Part shown: piece by piece, positions 12,297 to 21,442 of the stretch
Layout: every line of letters starts with the position of its first letter
Numbering within the stretch: the stretch's first letter is position 1
Origin: Candidatus Scalindua rubra
GTDB lineage: Bacteria > Planctomycetota > Brocadiia > Brocadiales > Scalinduaceae
Length of the DNA stretch: 45,710 nucleotides
Reading direction: 5' to 3'
NCBI GenBank assembly: GCA_001723765.1
Contig: MAYW01000019.1
Location: 1 to 45,710 of the forward strand
Made by a program: the position numbers and the translations under genes
The notes under the pieces: generated by a model
Databases searched by the model: none
The model's input: the letters and a program-made list of their open reading frames with translations, nothing else
What the model was told of the DNA's origin: nothing

Positions 12297-12614
12297 ATGG
12301 GAAGCGAAATAGACTATAAGATTAGGATTAGGATGGAAGCTTACGATCATAGAATACTTGATCAGTCAGCTATTGATATAGTAGAGACTGCCAAGCGTAC
12401 GGGAGCAAAAGTGTCAGGACCTATACCTTTACCAACACGCATGGAAAGATATACAGTTCTTCGTTCACCACACGTTGATAAAAAGTCTAGAGAACAGTTC
12501 GAGATAAGAACACACAAACGATTAATAGACATTATTGAACCAACAGCGAAAACAGTTGATGCTTTGAATAAGCTGAATATGCCTGCTGGAATAGAAATAA
12601 AAATAAAAGCTTAA
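12297..12614 (+). CDS. rpsJ: 30S ribosomal protein S10
   Basis: S10 is a head protein of the 30S subunit and, as NusE, pairs with NusB in antitermination; a nusB fusion lies later in this window. The 105-residue protein has the family core [17 protein letters not shown] and the loop [29 protein letters not shown]. It opens the S10 operon 13 bases after tuf. There is no strong Shine-Dalgarno sequence before ATG 12297, so coupling to tuf is likely. Confidence 0.97.
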   Translation: MGSEIDYKIRIRMEAYDHRILDQSAIDIVETAKRTGAKVSGPIPLPTRMERYTVLRSPHVDKKSREQFEIRTHKRLIDIIEPTAKTVDALNKLNMPAGIEIKIKA

Positions 12615-12679
12615 AAAATATATTAAGCTTTTTGATATCATACAGAATTTTCCTGATTGAATTTTATAAGGTGGTTTAT

Positions 12680-13315
12680 ATGGTTATCGGTTTATTAGGC
12701 AAAAAACTGGGTATGACCCAATTATTCAATAAAGAAGGGGTTTTAATTCCTGTTACTTTAATACAAGCGGGGCCATGTGATATTTTACAGATAAAAAGTA
12801 AGGAAAACGATGGATATTCAGCTATCCAAATTGGATTTGGAGAAAAAAAAAAGAAAAAGGCAACTAAAGCTGAAATAGGACATTGTTCGAAAGCAAAAAC
12901 AGGTGTAAAAAAAATAGTGAAAGAATTTCGCAATTTAGATGATTTAGATACAGAATACCAACTTGGACAAGCTTTAACGGTTGGTGTTTTTGAAGGTATA
13001 AAAAAGATTGATGTTACAGGCACCAGCAAGGGTAAAGGCTTTGCTGGTGTTGTTAAGAGATGGGGATTTAGAGGAGGACCTGCCACACATGGTTCTACTA
13101 AGCATAGGGCTCCAGGTTCTATTGGTGCCGGTACTGATCCTGGACGTGTAATTAAAGGCAAAAAGATGGCAGGAAGAATGGGTGGTGTGAAAAGTACAGC
13201 AAGAAATCTTGATGTAATTAAAATAGATAAAAGCAAGAATTTGCTAATTGTCAAAGGTGCAATCCCAGGTCCAAACGGTGGTTACATCATTATAAAAGAA
13301 AGTAAATATAATTAA
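12680..13315 (+). CDS. rplC: 50S ribosomal protein L3
   Basis: L3 binds near the peptidyl-transferase centre and is an early 50S assembly protein. The 211-residue protein begins MVIGLLGKKLGMTQLF, the family N-terminus. It contains the central KGKGFAGVVKRWGF and HGSTKHRAPGSIG loops. ATG 12680 is preceded by AAGGTGG. An upstream in-frame ATG at 12632 would add 16 hydrophobic residues not found in L3 and is rejected as the start. rplD begins 2 bases after its stop. Confidence 0.96.
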   Translation: MVIGLLGKKLGMTQLFNKEGVLIPVTLIQAGPCDILQIKSKENDGYSAIQIGFGEKKKKKATKAEIGHCSKAKTGVKKIVKEFRNLDDLDTEYQLGQALTVGVFEGIKKIDVTGTSKGKGFAGVVKRWGFRGGPATHGSTKHRAPGSIGAGTDPGRVIKGKKMAGRMGGVKSTARNLDVIKIDKSKNLLIVKGAIPGPNGGYIIIKESKYN

Positions 13316-13317
13316 TA

Positions 13318-13934
13318 ATGTTAGAAGTACCAGTATTTGATAGTAACGGTAGTTATTGGAAAAGGCATCTTTACATGAGGAACAATTTGGAGGTAAGGTT
13401 CACAAGGCACTTTTAAGAGATGCAATAGTTATGTATGAAGCGAGGAAGAGACGTGGTACAGCATCAACAAAAACCAAAGGAGAGATTAGTGGTGGCGGTA
13501 GAAAACCGTGGATGCAGAAACATACGGGAAGGGCAAGAGCAGGGAGTAATCGTTCGCCATTGTGGAGAGGAGGAGGTATTATTTTTGGGCCGAAACCAAG
13601 GGATTATTCTTATTCAATTAATCGTAAGGCAAAAAAAGTTGCCTTGCGCTCGGCAATATTAGCAAAATTGAAAGATAATGAAGTGTTTTTAGTTGACAAA
13701 TTAGAATTTGATTCTCCAAGCACAAAAAGAATGGCAAGTTTATTGAAATCCTTAGGAATCAAAGAAAGTTGTCTTATTGTAATACTAAATAAGAACGAAA
13801 TGATATGGAAATCATCCAGGAATATTTATAACTTAGCGGTTAAAGTTGCTTCAGACTTAAACGCTTATGATGTGATTAAATACAACAGGTTATTAATAGT
13901 TAGAGAGGCATTGGAAAGTCTTAAATTTACATGA
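13318..13934 (+). CDS. rplD: 50S ribosomal protein L4 (one-base frameshift near the N-terminus)
   Basis: L4 lines the polypeptide exit tunnel and, in enterobacteria, autoregulates the S10 operon. The start ATG 13318 gives MLEVPVFDSNGS, the expected N-terminus. The rest (EKASLHEEQFGGKVHKALLRDA, then GGGRKPWMQKHTGRARAGSNRSPLWRGGG) lies in another frame, open from 13356. One base appears to be missing around 13351-13357. Restoring it gives 11 residues between NGS and FG, the same spacing as B. subtilis L4. As given, the 13318 frame runs into a stop after about 34 codons. A TTG at 13356 in the main frame could give an N-truncated 192-residue product. Sequence error is the simplest explanation. 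Confidence 0.9.
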
Positions 13935-13989
13935 GTTGATTAAATCAAAAGGTGAAATTAGCTCATTATTATATTGTGTAAAACCTATC

Positions 13990-14271
13990 ATGGATTATTA
14001 TCAAGTTATTAAAAGACCTTTGCACTCAGAGAAAAGTGTTAGCGATAGGGATGAGGCAAATTCATATCATTTTGAGGTAAATAAGAAGGTAAATAAAATT
14101 CAAATAAAAGAAACAATAGAAAAACTTTTTGATGTGAAGGTCTTAGATGTCAGAACCATGAACAGAAGTGGAAAAAAACGAAAATATAGGAATAAAGTAT
14201 TTAAGACAAGTGGTTGGAAAAAGGCGGTAGTAACCTTAAAAGAAGGAGATAGAATAGACCTTGGTTACTAA
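13990..14271 (+). CDS. rplW: 50S ribosomal protein L23
   Basis: L23 sits at the tunnel exit and docks trigger factor and the signal recognition particle. The 93-residue protein starts MDYYQVIKRPLHSEKSV and ends with VTLKEGDRIDLGY, both family-typical. It contains the loop NRSGKKRKYRNK. ATG 13990 is chosen to fit the family length. An in-frame ATG-less extension back to 13936 adds 18 unrelated residues. It lies between rplD and rplB in the standard S10 order. Confidence 0.96.
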   Translation: MDYYQVIKRPLHSEKSVSDRDEANSYHFEVNKKVNKIQIKETIEKLFDVKVLDVRTMNRSGKKRKYRNKVFKTSGWKKAVVTLKEGDRIDLGY

Positions 14272-14300
14272 TTATTATGTGATTTGAAAGTGTGATTTAA

Positions 14301-15143
14301 ATGGGAATCAAGTATTACAAACCTACATCAAATGGAAGACGATTTGGGACTGTTTCTGATTTTTCAGAAATAACAACGACAACTCCAGAAAAAAGTTTAT
14401 TGATGCCTTTAAGAAAAACAGGAGGGAGAAATAACGAAGGCAAAATTACAGCTAGACACAGAGGTGGTGGGAGTAGAAGGAAATACAGAATTATAGACTT
14501 TAAGAGAAATAAATATAATATCCCGGCAAAAGTAGCAAGTATTGAATATGATCCTAATCGCACAGCTAACATTGCATTATTACATTATGTGGATGGGGAA
14601 AAGCGGTATATGTTAGCTCCTGTGGGTTTAACTGTAGGACAGCATGTTGTATCTGGTGAGAAAGTTGAACACCAAAATGGTAATTGTATGCCTCTTAGAA
14701 ATATACAATTGGGGATTGATATTCATAATGTAGAATTAAGACCGGGAGAAGGTGGAAAAATTGTTAAATCAGCAGGGAGTGTTGCGCGTGTTTTAGCTAA
14801 AGAAGGTAATTATGTACAAATAGTCCTTCCTTCTGGTGAAGTCCGCAAGATTTTTCATGAATGCAAAGCAACTATAGGTCGGGTTGGCAACACAGACCAT
14901 ATGGGCAATAAAATAGGTAAAGCCGGAAGGAAAAGATGGATGGGGCGCAGGCCTCACGTGAGAGGTACAGCAATGAATCCCGTTGCGCACCCTTTGGGTG
15001 GAGGAGAGGGTAGAAGTCATGGTGGAAGACATCCATGCTCTCCCACTGGTTTATTAGCAAAGGGAGGAAAAACAAGAAAAAGGAAGGCAGTGAGTAATAA
15101 ATATATAGTGAGAAGAAGAAAGACTAAGAGAAACAAAGGTTAG
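14301..15143 (+). CDS. rplB: 50S ribosomal protein L2
   Basis: L2 is a primary 23S rRNA-binding protein needed for peptidyl-transferase activity. The 280-residue protein has the [17 protein letters not shown] block near residues 40-57 and the highly conserved [21 protein letters not shown] segment near 225-245, which carries the functional His. It ends in the usual basic tail. Length is typical. It lies 29 bases after rplW. Confidence 0.98.
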   Translation: MGIKYYKPTSNGRRFGTVSDFSEITTTTPEKSLLMPLRKTGGRNNEGKITARHRGGGSRRKYRIIDFKRNKYNIPAKVASIEYDPNRTANIALLHYVDGEKRYMLAPVGLTVGQHVVSGEKVEHQNGNCMPLRNIQLGIDIHNVELRPGEGGKIVKSAGSVARVLAKEGNYVQIVLPSGEVRKIFHECKATIGRVGNTDHMGNKIGKAGRKRWMGRRPHVRGTAMNPVAHPLGGGEGRSHGGRHPCSPTGLLAKGGKTRKRKAVSNKYIVRRRKTKRNKG

Positions 15144-15171
15144 ATTTATAAAATACATAAATTGTTAAATT

Positions 15172-15465
15172 ATGGGACGTTCAGTAAAAAAAGGCCCTTT
15201 TGTTGATAAAAAGCTGCTTAAAAAAGTATTAAAGCAAAGGGAAATAGGCGACAAGAAACCCATTCGTACGTGGTCACGAAGTAGTATAATTATCCCAGAA
15301 TTTGTGTCTTATACTTTTCTGGTTCATAATGGTAAAAATTTCCATAAGCTTTTTATTATGGAAGATATGGTTGGACACAAACTTGGAGAATTTGCGCCCA
15401 CTAGGACATATAGAGGTCATGGGGGATCAAGGAAAAAAGGAGCTAAGTCTGGCGGAGCAGGCTAA
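15172..15465 (+). CDS. rpsS: 30S ribosomal protein S19
   Basis: S19 forms a head complex with S13, encoded downstream at 24676. The 97-residue protein has the family start [18 protein letters not shown] and the conserved [20 protein letters not shown] segment. Length is normal. It lies 28 bases after rplB with no strong Shine-Dalgarno sequence. Confidence 0.97.
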   Translation: MGRSVKKGPFVDKKLLKKVLKQREIGDKKPIRTWSRSSIIIPEFVSYTFLVHNGKNFHKLFIMEDMVGHKLGEFAPTRTYRGHGGSRKKGAKSGGAG

Positions 15466-15491
15466 ATTTATAATAAATTAGTTGTTTTAAA

Positions 15492-15836
15492 ATGAATTTC
15501 ACAACAAGTTGTAAACACGCTAAGATTTCACCCAGAAAGGTTAGATACGTTGTTGATCTAATTAGGGGGAAGTCTGTAAACAACGCACTTGAGATATTAA
15601 GATTTACAAATAAAAGGGCTTCATGCATTATAGACAAGACACTGAGGGCTGCAATCGCAGGCGCCAACGAAAACCTGGATGTAGACATAGATTCATTATA
15701 TATAAAAAGAATCTATGTAGATGAAGGTCCTGTACGTAAATGGTATCGGTCAAGAGCAAGAGGTGTTTCTGCAATGATTAAGAAACGTACAAGCCACATA
15801 TCTTTAGTACTATCAGATGGAAAAGAAGGAATATAA
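15492..15836 (+). CDS. rplV: 50S ribosomal protein L22
   Basis: L22 helps form the exit tunnel constriction with L4. The 114-residue protein has the N-terminal AKISPRKVRYVVDLIRGKSVNNAL helix region and the tunnel beta-hairpin ending in RARGVSAMIKKRTSHISL. Length is standard. A 69-base A+T-rich gap with no obvious signal separates it from rpsC. Confidence 0.97.
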   Translation: MNFTTSCKHAKISPRKVRYVVDLIRGKSVNNALEILRFTNKRASCIIDKTLRAAIAGANENLDVDIDSLYIKRIYVDEGPVRKWYRSRARGVSAMIKKRTSHISLVLSDGKEGI

Positions 15837-15905
15837 ATCTTCATGGACATGGGAAAAGGATTTTATATTAATTTTTTTATTCTAAAATTTAATTAGGAAG
15901 AAAAA

Positions 15906-16583
15906 ATGGGCCAAAAAGTTTGTCCAACAGGTTTTAGAATAGGCATAACTGAGAATTGGAGATCACGATGGTATGCAGAAAAGAAAAGTTTTGGTAAGTT
16001 ACTCGTAGAAGATCAGAAAATACGGGATTATATTAAAAAAAATTATCGTTTTACAGGAATAACAAAAATAGAAATTGAAAGAACACGTGATGAAGGAGCA
16101 AAGATCATTCTCTATTCAGCAAGACCTGGTTTGATAATAGGTCGCAAAGGGTCTGAAATCGAGAAATTAAAAGAAGGTGTCGAAAAATTAGTGGAGAAAG
16201 CGGTTGACGTAAAGATTCAGGAAATAGAAAAACCAGAATTGGAGGCACAATTAGTGGCTGAGAATATTTCAGAACAACTGCAAAAAAGAGCCGCCTTTAG
16301 AAGAACAATTAAAAAGGCCATTGATAGCACTATGGAAATGGGTGCAAAAGGGGTAAAAGTTCAAATTTCTGGACGCTTAGCAGGAGCAGAGATAGCCAGA
16401 ACGGAGGGGAATACTGTAGGGAGCATTCCTTTGCACACTTTAAGAGCAAATATTGATTATGGATTTGCCGAATCTTTAACTAAATATGGTACGATTGGTG
16501 TTAAGGTTTGGATTTATAAGGGATTAGTTGAACAAGAAAAGGGGATTGATTATGAGGTTGATGCCAAAAAGGGTAAAGTTTAG
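15906..16583 (+). CDS. rpsC: 30S ribosomal protein S3
   Basis: S3 sits at the mRNA entry channel. The 225-residue protein starts [14 protein letters not shown]. It has a type II KH domain with the GRKG loop near residues 80-83, and the C-terminal [16 protein letters not shown] block. TTAGGAAG precedes the ATG by about 6 bases. Its 3' end overlaps the rplP start by 32 bases, implying translational coupling. Confidence 0.97.
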   Translation: MGQKVCPTGFRIGITENWRSRWYAEKKSFGKLLVEDQKIRDYIKKNYRFTGITKIEIERTRDEGAKIILYSARPGLIIGRKGSEIEKLKEGVEKLVEKAVDVKIQEIEKPELEAQLVAENISEQLQKRAAFRRTIKKAIDSTMEMGAKGVKVQISGRLAGAEIARTEGNTVGSIPLHTLRANIDYGFAESLTKYGTIGVKVWIYKGLVEQEKGIDYEVDAKKGKV

Positions 16584-16971
16584 AAAAACTCAGAGAGGAC
16601 GGATTAAGGGTAATGCAACAAGAGGAAATACTGTATGTTTCGGAGAATATGGATTGCAATCTACTGAGCTTGGTTGGATAACGGCTCAACAACTTGAAGC
16701 AGGCAGAGTGGCAGCTACACATTTTGTTGCACGAGAAGGAAAGTTAATTATAAGAGTTTTTCCGCACAAACCAGTTACATCAAAACCTATTGAAACAAGA
16801 ATGGGTAAAGGTAAGGGTGAACCTGAAAAATGGGTTGCTGTTGTTAAACCAGGAACGATTTTATATGAGATGGGAGGAGTTCCTGAGGATATGGCAAAAC
16901 AAGCCTTTAATAGGATAGCATACAAGATGCCGGTTAAGGTAAGATTTGTCAAAAGGAGAATGGCGATTTGA
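16552..16971 (+). CDS. rplP: 50S ribosomal protein L16
   Basis: L16 contacts the A-site tRNA and organises the peptidyl-transferase centre. The protein (139 residues from ATG 16552) starts [17 protein letters not shown]. It has [23 protein letters not shown] and the conserved [19 protein letters not shown] loop. ATG 16552 is preceded by AAAAGGGG. An upstream in-frame ATG-like start at 16528 adds 8 residues not typical of L16. It overlaps rpsC upstream and rpmC downstream. Confidence 0.95.
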   Translation: MRLMPKRVKFRKTQRGRIKGNATRGNTVCFGEYGLQSTELGWITAQQLEAGRVAATHFVAREGKLIIRVFPHKPVTSKPIETRMGKGKGEPEKWVAVVKPGTILYEMGGVPEDMAKQAFNRIAYKMPVKVRFVKRRMAI

Positions 16972-17201
16972 AAGCAGGCGAGATCAGGGAAAAATCACGT
17001 CAAGAAATGCTTGAAGAGTTGGAGGGTTGTAAGAGGGAATTATTAAACCTTAGATTTCAGTGGCAGGCAGGTGAATTACGTAATTCAGCACAATATAAAC
17101 AAATAAGAAAAGATGTCGCACGCCTAAAAACTGTTTTGAGAGAAACGGAATTAGGAATTAATAAGAACCTCCTTGTGAAAAAGGAGGAAGAAAAGACATA
17201 A
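16968..17201 (+). CDS. rpmC: 50S ribosomal protein L29
   Basis: L29 is a small helical hairpin protein at the tunnel exit beside L23. The 77-residue sequence has the family pattern [19 protein letters not shown] and [15 protein letters not shown]. The start is a TTG at 16968 that overlaps the rplP stop by four bases (TTGA), so expression should be coupled to L16. A longer charged C-terminus (KKEEEKT) exceeds the 63-residue E. coli form. Confidence 0.93.
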   Translation: MKAGEIREKSRQEMLEELEGCKRELLNLRFQWQAGELRNSAQYKQIRKDVARLKTVLRETELGINKNLLVKKEEEKT

Positions 17202-17453
17202 ATGACTAAAAAAAGGAGTAAAAGGAAGACTGTTATTGGAGTAGTTACAAGCGACAAAATGCTCAAGACAATTACAGTGCAATCAGAAAAGCTTGTAAAG
17301 CATCCCAGATATGGAAAATATGTTAAAAGGGTTACAGCTTATAAGGCGCATGATGAAGAAAACAAAGCTAGTAATGGAAACAAGGTAGAAATTGCGGAGA
17401 CACGACCATTAAGCAAGACTAAACGTTGGAAATTAGTTCGTGTTGTAAAGTAA
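17202..17453 (+). CDS. rpsQ: 30S ribosomal protein S17
   Basis: S17 is a primary 16S rRNA binder with an OB fold. The 83-residue protein has the [31 protein letters not shown] core and the C-terminal [17 protein letters not shown]. Its ATG directly follows the rpmC stop with no gap, and GGAGG lies inside the end of rpmC. Length is typical. Confidence 0.97.
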   Translation: MTKKRSKRKTVIGVVTSDKMLKTITVQSEKLVKHPRYGKYVKRVTAYKAHDEENKASNGNKVEIAETRPLSKTKRWKLVRVVK

Positions 17454-17471
17454 TATTGGGATGCTGATGAA

Positions 17472-17840
17472 ATGATAATGGAACAAACTATGTTAGATGT
17501 TGCTGATAACTCTGGCGCTAAAATGGCTAAGTGCATAAAGGTCCTTGGAGGTTCAAAGCGAGTATATGCATCTATTGGTGATATTATAGTAGTTGCTGTG
17601 AAAAAGGCGATTCCAAATGGTGTTGTGAAAAAGGGTGACGTTGTTAAAGGGGTGATCGTAAGAACAAAGAAAAATGTAAGACGTGAGGATGGTTCTTATT
17701 TGAAGTTTGATACAAATGCAATTGTAATAGTTGACGATGATGGCAATCCTAAAGGAACCAGGATTTTTGGTGCAGTTGCAAGGGAGTTAAGGCAGAAGAA
17801 TTTTATGAGAATAATCTCTTTGGCTCCTGAAGTGGTATAG
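17472..17840 (+). CDS. rplN: 50S ribosomal protein L14
   Basis: L14 lies at the subunit interface and is the docking site of the silencing factor RsfS. The 122-residue protein starts [17 protein letters not shown], aligning with MIQEQTMLNVADNSGA of E. coli, so ATG 17472 is preferred over the internal ATG 17478. It contains [19 protein letters not shown] and ends with ISLAPEVV. Length is exactly family-typical. Confidence 0.97.
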   Translation: MIMEQTMLDVADNSGAKMAKCIKVLGGSKRVYASIGDIIVVAVKKAIPNGVVKKGDVVKGVIVRTKKNVRREDGSYLKFDTNAIVIVDDDGNPKGTRIFGAVARELRQKNFMRIISLAPEVV

Positions 17841-17872
17841 AGATTGTAATGTTTTAATAAGAGTCTACAGAT

Positions 17873-18208
17873 ATGCATGTGAGAAAAAACGATTTTGTAC
17901 AAGTTATTGCAGGCGACGACGCAGGTAAGACAGGGAAGATTTTGAACGTTATGCTAAAGAAGGAAAGGGTAGTTGTAGAAGGAATAAATTATATTCAAAA
18001 ACATGTAAAACGTAGTGAAAAAAACCCGCAAGGCGGTCGCGTACAAAAGGAAGCGCCTATATCTTGGTCAAATGTACAAGTAGTATGTCAAAATAAAAAT
18101 TGTGAAAAAAATGGCAAGGGTGTGCGAATAAGGTATAAGTTTCTTGAAAATGGTGATAAAGTTAGGGTTTGTTATAAATGTGGCGGCGAGATAATTGTTG
18201 CTGAGTAA
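17873..18208 (+). CDS. rplX: 50S ribosomal protein L24 with zinc ribbon
   Basis: L24 initiates 50S assembly. The 111-residue protein starts with the KOW-type motif (KNDFVQVIAGDDAGKTGKIL) and ends with a four-cysteine module, C72, C77, C100 and C103. This corresponds to the zinc-ribbon form of L24 in some phyla. The first pair is spaced by four residues rather than the more common two. The gene follows rplN and precedes rplE by 26 bases. Confidence 0.96.
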   Translation: MHVRKNDFVQVIAGDDAGKTGKILNVMLKKERVVVEGINYIQKHVKRSEKNPQGGRVQKEAPISWSNVQVVCQNKNCEKNGKGVRIRYKFLENGDKVRVCYKCGGEIIVAE

Positions 18209-18234
18209 AATTGTAAATTTTAAGCATTGAAGAT

Positions 18235-18774
18235 ATGGTTCGTTTATTAGAAAAATATAAAAAACAAATTGTTCCAACATTGATGGAAAGATTTCATTAC
18301 AAGAATGAATTAGAAGTTCCAAAACTGGTGAAGATTGTAATAAATATGGGTGTTGGAAGAGCAAGAGAAAATAAAAAAATACTTGACGATGCTATGAAGC
18401 ATTTAGCAATAGTTTCGGGTCAGAAGCCCGCTATCACAAAGGCCCGAAAAAACATAGCTGGTTTTAAGCTTAGAAAAGGCGACCCTGTTGGGTGTAAAGT
18501 AACACTTCGCGATAAAATGGCTTATGAATTTTTGGATCGTCTAATAAGTATTGTTTTACCAAGAATAAAAGATTTTCGCGGACTTCCAGTAGAATCTTTT
18601 GATGGTCGTGGAAACTATACAATAGGTATAAATGAGTTGGCAGTGTTTCCTGAAATAAATATTGATAGTGTTGAGTTTGAACAAGGTATGGATATAACTT
18701 TTGTGATATCTGTAAAATCAAATGAACAATCATATGAATTACTTAAGTTGTTTGGTATGCCTTTTAGGTCATAA
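18235..18774 (+). CDS. rplE: 50S ribosomal protein L5
   Basis: L5 binds 5S rRNA and the P-site tRNA elbow. The 179-residue protein has the conserved ITKARKNIAGFKLRKGDPVGCKVTLR block and the RIKDFRGLP and GRGNYTIGINE segments. Length is standard. It starts with ATG 18235, with only a weak Shine-Dalgarno (GAAGA). Confidence 0.97.
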   Translation: MVRLLEKYKKQIVPTLMERFHYKNELEVPKLVKIVINMGVGRARENKKILDDAMKHLAIVSGQKPAITKARKNIAGFKLRKGDPVGCKVTLRDKMAYEFLDRLISIVLPRIKDFRGLPVESFDGRGNYTIGINELAVFPEINIDSVEFEQGMDITFVISVKSNEQSYELLKLFGMPFRS

Positions 18775-18829
18775 TTTAAGTTTTTCAATATTTTAAAATT
18801 AATAATGGATTGGAAACGGTGGAGTTTAT

Positions 18830-19015
18830 ATGGCAAGAAAAGCATTAATAGAAAAATGTAAGAAAGAACCAAAATACAAAACTCGAAGATATAATAGATG
18901 TCAACTTTGTGGTAGACCTCGAGCGTATTATAGAAAGTTTCAAATATGTAGGATATGTTTTAGAAAACTTGCATCAAAAGGAGAAGTGCCTGGTGTGAAA
19001 AAGGCAAGTTGGTGA
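18830..19015 (+). CDS. rpsN: 30S ribosomal protein S14, zinc-binding type
   Basis: This is the short 61-residue S14 (type Z). A zinc ribbon is formed by C24, C27, C40 and C43, and the protein ends [11 protein letters not shown]. Dependence on zinc is inferred from these Cys. No zinc-free duplicate is seen in the window. AACGGTGGAG lies upstream of the ATG. Confidence 0.96.
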   Translation: MARKALIEKCKKEPKYKTRRYNRCQLCGRPRAYYRKFQICRICFRKLASKGEVPGVKKASW

Positions 19016-19064
19016 AATACCATGAAACAAAAATTTTTCGCTCAGGGAAGAGGGTATTATTAAA

Positions 19065-19463
19065 ATGAGTATGACAGATCCAATTGCTGATATGTTAACA
19101 CGAATTAGAAATGCTAATATGATTGGTAAGGAAACAGTAAATATTCCTTCGTCTAGAATTAAAGTTGGCATAGCTGAAGTTTTAAAAAAGGAAGGTTTTA
19201 TAAAGGATTTCAAAAAGATTCCTGATAATAAACAAGGTATATTGAGAATTTATTTAAAATATGGACCTTTAAAACAAAAAGTGATTAACTATATAAAAAG
19301 AGAGAGCAAACCAGGCAGGAGAATATACAAAGAAGTTGAAGACATTAGGAAAGTACTTAATGGGATAGGTATATCAATATATTCAACTTCAAAGGGAATA
19401 TTAAGTAATAGAGAATGCAGACAAAACAAAGTAGGCGGTGAACATATTTGTACTATATGGTAA
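19065..19463 (+). CDS. rpsH: 30S ribosomal protein S8
   Basis: S8 is a primary 16S rRNA binder and, in E. coli, the repressor of the spc operon. The 132-residue protein has the N-terminal TDPIADMLTRIRNAN and the C-terminal STSKGILSNRECRQNKVGGEHICTIW, both canonical. ATG 19065 is followed by an in-frame ATG two codons later. Either could be used; the second (MTDPIAD) fits the family best by two residues. Confidence 0.96.
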   Translation: MSMTDPIADMLTRIRNANMIGKETVNIPSSRIKVGIAEVLKKEGFIKDFKKIPDNKQGILRIYLKYGPLKQKVINYIKRESKPGRRIYKEVEDIRKVLNGIGISIYSTSKGILSNRECRQNKVGGEHICTIW

Positions 19464-19508
19464 GAGTAGTTTTATCCATTTTTTGGTAAAGATACTTTAA
19501 GAGAAATT

Positions 19509-20069
19509 ATGTCTAGAGTAGGGAAAAAACCCGTTCCAATTCCTGAAGGTGTAAAAGTTAATTGTGACAAAAACGTATTAACTATTGATGGCCCTAAGGG
19601 AACATTGACACAGAAGATTCATCCAATGATGAAGGTAGAAGTTAATAAAGAAGAAAAGCATATCCTTGTTAAACGCCCTTCTGACGAACGACAATGCAAA
19701 GAACTTCATGGCTTAACACGTACACTTTTAGCTAATAATGTTCATGGTGTTACTGATGGCTTTTCGAAGGATTTGGAAATAATAGGATTAGGGTATAACA
19801 TTAAAATGCAGGGTGACGATTTAGTTTTACAATTAGGGTTTTCACATCCCATCAAATTAAAAATTCCTCAGGGTATAAAGGTAGAAATTAAGAACCAAAC
19901 AAATCCTGGGAGATTAACAGTTATGGGGATTGACAAGCAATTAGTCGGCCAATTTGCAGCGAATATTAGAAGCTTGCGTCCACCAGAACCGTACAAAGGG
20001 AAAGGTGTTAAATATGCTGATGAGATTATTCGTAGAAAAGCAGGTAAGACAGTAGCGTCTACCTCCTAG
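19509..20069 (+). CDS. rplF: 50S ribosomal protein L6
   Basis: L6 sits near the GTPase-associated centre. The 186-residue protein has two repeats of the L6 fold. It starts MSRVGKKPVPIPEGV and ends with the conserved GQFAANIRSLRPPEPYKGKGVKY block. Length is standard. It follows rpsH by 45 bases and precedes rplR by 38 bases. Confidence 0.97.
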   Translation: MSRVGKKPVPIPEGVKVNCDKNVLTIDGPKGTLTQKIHPMMKVEVNKEEKHILVKRPSDERQCKELHGLTRTLLANNVHGVTDGFSKDLEIIGLGYNIKMQGDDLVLQLGFSHPIKLKIPQGIKVEIKNQTNPGRLTVMGIDKQLVGQFAANIRSLRPPEPYKGKGVKYADEIIRRKAGKTVASTS

Positions 20070-20107
20070 TTTCTTTGCATTTCTTTTCGTTTCTATAAAA
20101 GAAGTTT

Positions 20108-20476
20108 ATGAATAACTTAAAGGAAAAATACAGAAAGAGGCTTAAACGCCGCAAGGGGATACGTAGAAAGGTATTTGGGGTTAAAGAAAAACCCAGGTTA
20201 AGTGTATATAGAAGTTCAAGAAACATATATTGCCAATTAATAGATGATACTACTGGTAGCACGCTCGCTAGTGTCTCAACATTAACTAAAAATATCAGAG
20301 ATAAGTTACTATATGGCGGAAATAAGAAGGCTGCTGAACTGGTTGGTCAAAAGATAGCAGAGGAAGCAAAAAGGATTGGCATTACCGGGGTAGTCTTTGA
20401 TAGAGGTGGTTATAAGTATCATGGTAGAATTAAGACTTTGGCAGATTCTGCAAGGAAAAATAATCTTATTTTCTAA
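20108..20476 (+). CDS. rplR: 50S ribosomal protein L18
   Basis: L18 binds 5S rRNA. The 122-residue protein has a basic N-terminus (KYRKRLKRRKGIRRKVFG), the RLSVYRSSRNIYCQLID block and the C-terminal FDRGGYKYHGRIKTLADSARKNNLIF. Length is standard. It lies between rplF and rpsE in the usual spc order. Confidence 0.97.
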   Translation: MNNLKEKYRKRLKRRKGIRRKVFGVKEKPRLSVYRSSRNIYCQLIDDTTGSTLASVSTLTKNIRDKLLYGGNKKAAELVGQKIAEEAKRIGITGVVFDRGGYKYHGRIKTLADSARKNNLIF

Positions 20477-20513
20477 AATGTTTGAGGATGTTTTATAAAC
20501 ATAGGAGATATTC

Positions 20514-20999
20514 TTGACACAAAAAATTGAAACAGAGAAATTAGAAGAAACAGTTGTAAAAATCAATAGGTGTACTAATGTAACAAAAGGAGGAAAAAGT
20601 CTTAGTTTTAGTGCAGTAGTTGTAGTTGGTGATAAAAGTGGAACAATTGGATATGGTTTTGGAAAAGCCCGAGAAGTCCCAAATGCAGTAGGAAAAGCAG
20701 TAAAAGATGCAAATAAAAACGTTGTTTCAGTGCCTATTATTAATGGAACTATACCGCACGAAGTATGGGGGTGTTATAAAACTGCAAGAGTATATTTGAA
20801 GCCGGCAGCGCCTGGGACCGGGATTAAAGCGGGAACATCAGCGAGATCGGTTCTTGAATCTGTAGGCATTACGGATATTTTAACAAAATGTTATGGTACA
20901 AGAAACCCTCTAAATGTTGTGAAGGCGACAACTGAGGGTTTAAAGTCTTTGAGAACCAAGCAAGAAATCGAACTTTTAAGAGGTGTAAAGATAGAATGA
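20514..20999 (+). CDS. rpsE: 30S ribosomal protein S5
   Basis: S5 contributes to decoding accuracy and mRNA unwinding. The 161-residue protein has the dsRBD-like N-terminal domain (VVKINRCTNVTKGGKSLSF) and the C-terminal GIKAGTSARSVLESVGI domain. The start is a TTG at 20514, supported by AGGAG 9 bases upstream and by the absence of a nearby in-frame ATG. Its stop overlaps the rplO ATG (ATGA), which leaves no room for rpmD. Confidence 0.96.
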   Translation: MTQKIETEKLEETVVKINRCTNVTKGGKSLSFSAVVVVGDKSGTIGYGFGKAREVPNAVGKAVKDANKNVVSVPIINGTIPHEVWGCYKTARVYLKPAAPGTGIKAGTSARSVLESVGITDILTKCYGTRNPLNVVKATTEGLKSLRTKQEIELLRGVKIE

Positions 21000-21442
21000 A
21001 CTTGATAGACGCTAAGGATGTGTTTGTTAAAAATAAGAAAAGAAAAAGGATCGGCCGCGGTCCTGGTTCTGGCCACGGTAAGACAAGTTGTAGAGGGATG
21101 AATGGTGCAAAGGCGCGTTCAGGTTCTGAAACACGCTTATTGTTTGAAGGGGGACAAATGCCTTTGTTCCGCAGAATTCCCAAAAGGGGTTTTAACAATC
21201 CTTTTAAGAAAAAATATACAATAATAAATGTTAAAGACTTTGAGAAATATGATTCTGGAACACGTGTCGATCCTCAAAAATTGAAAGATAGCAGATTAAT
21301 TAGAAATACGAAATATAACTTGAAGGTTTTGGGTGAAGGTGAACTGACCAAATCGCTTACTGTTTTTGCACACAAATTTAGTAAAACAGCAATTACAAAG
21401 ATTAAAGAAGCAGGAGGAGAAGCAAAAATACTCTCATGTTAG
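20996..21442 (+). CDS. rplO: 50S ribosomal protein L15
   Basis: L15 is a late 50S assembly protein with a long basic extension. The 148-residue protein has the KRIGRGPGSGHGKTS motif near residues 15-30 and the FEGGQMPLFRRIPKRGF block. It overlaps rpsE by 4 bases and secY by 7 bases, so all three should be translationally coupled. In most bacteria rpmD (L30) lies between rpsE and rplO; here it is absent. Confidence 0.97.
   Translation: MNLIDAKDVFVKNKKRKRIGRGPGSGHGKTSCRGMNGAKARSGSETRLLFEGGQMPLFRRIPKRGFNNPFKKKYTIINVKDFEKYDSGTRVDPQKLKDSRLIRNTKYNLKVLGEGELTKSLTVFAHKFSKTAITKIKEAGGEAKILSC

Noticed and set aside
12676..13254. 192-codon minus-strand frame over rplC
   Set aside because: It lies wholly antisense to a conserved ribosomal gene, and its protein shows no family pattern. 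The same applies to long antisense frames over pnp (43801-44307), the Fe-S gene (41616-42077) and rpoB (2420-2842).
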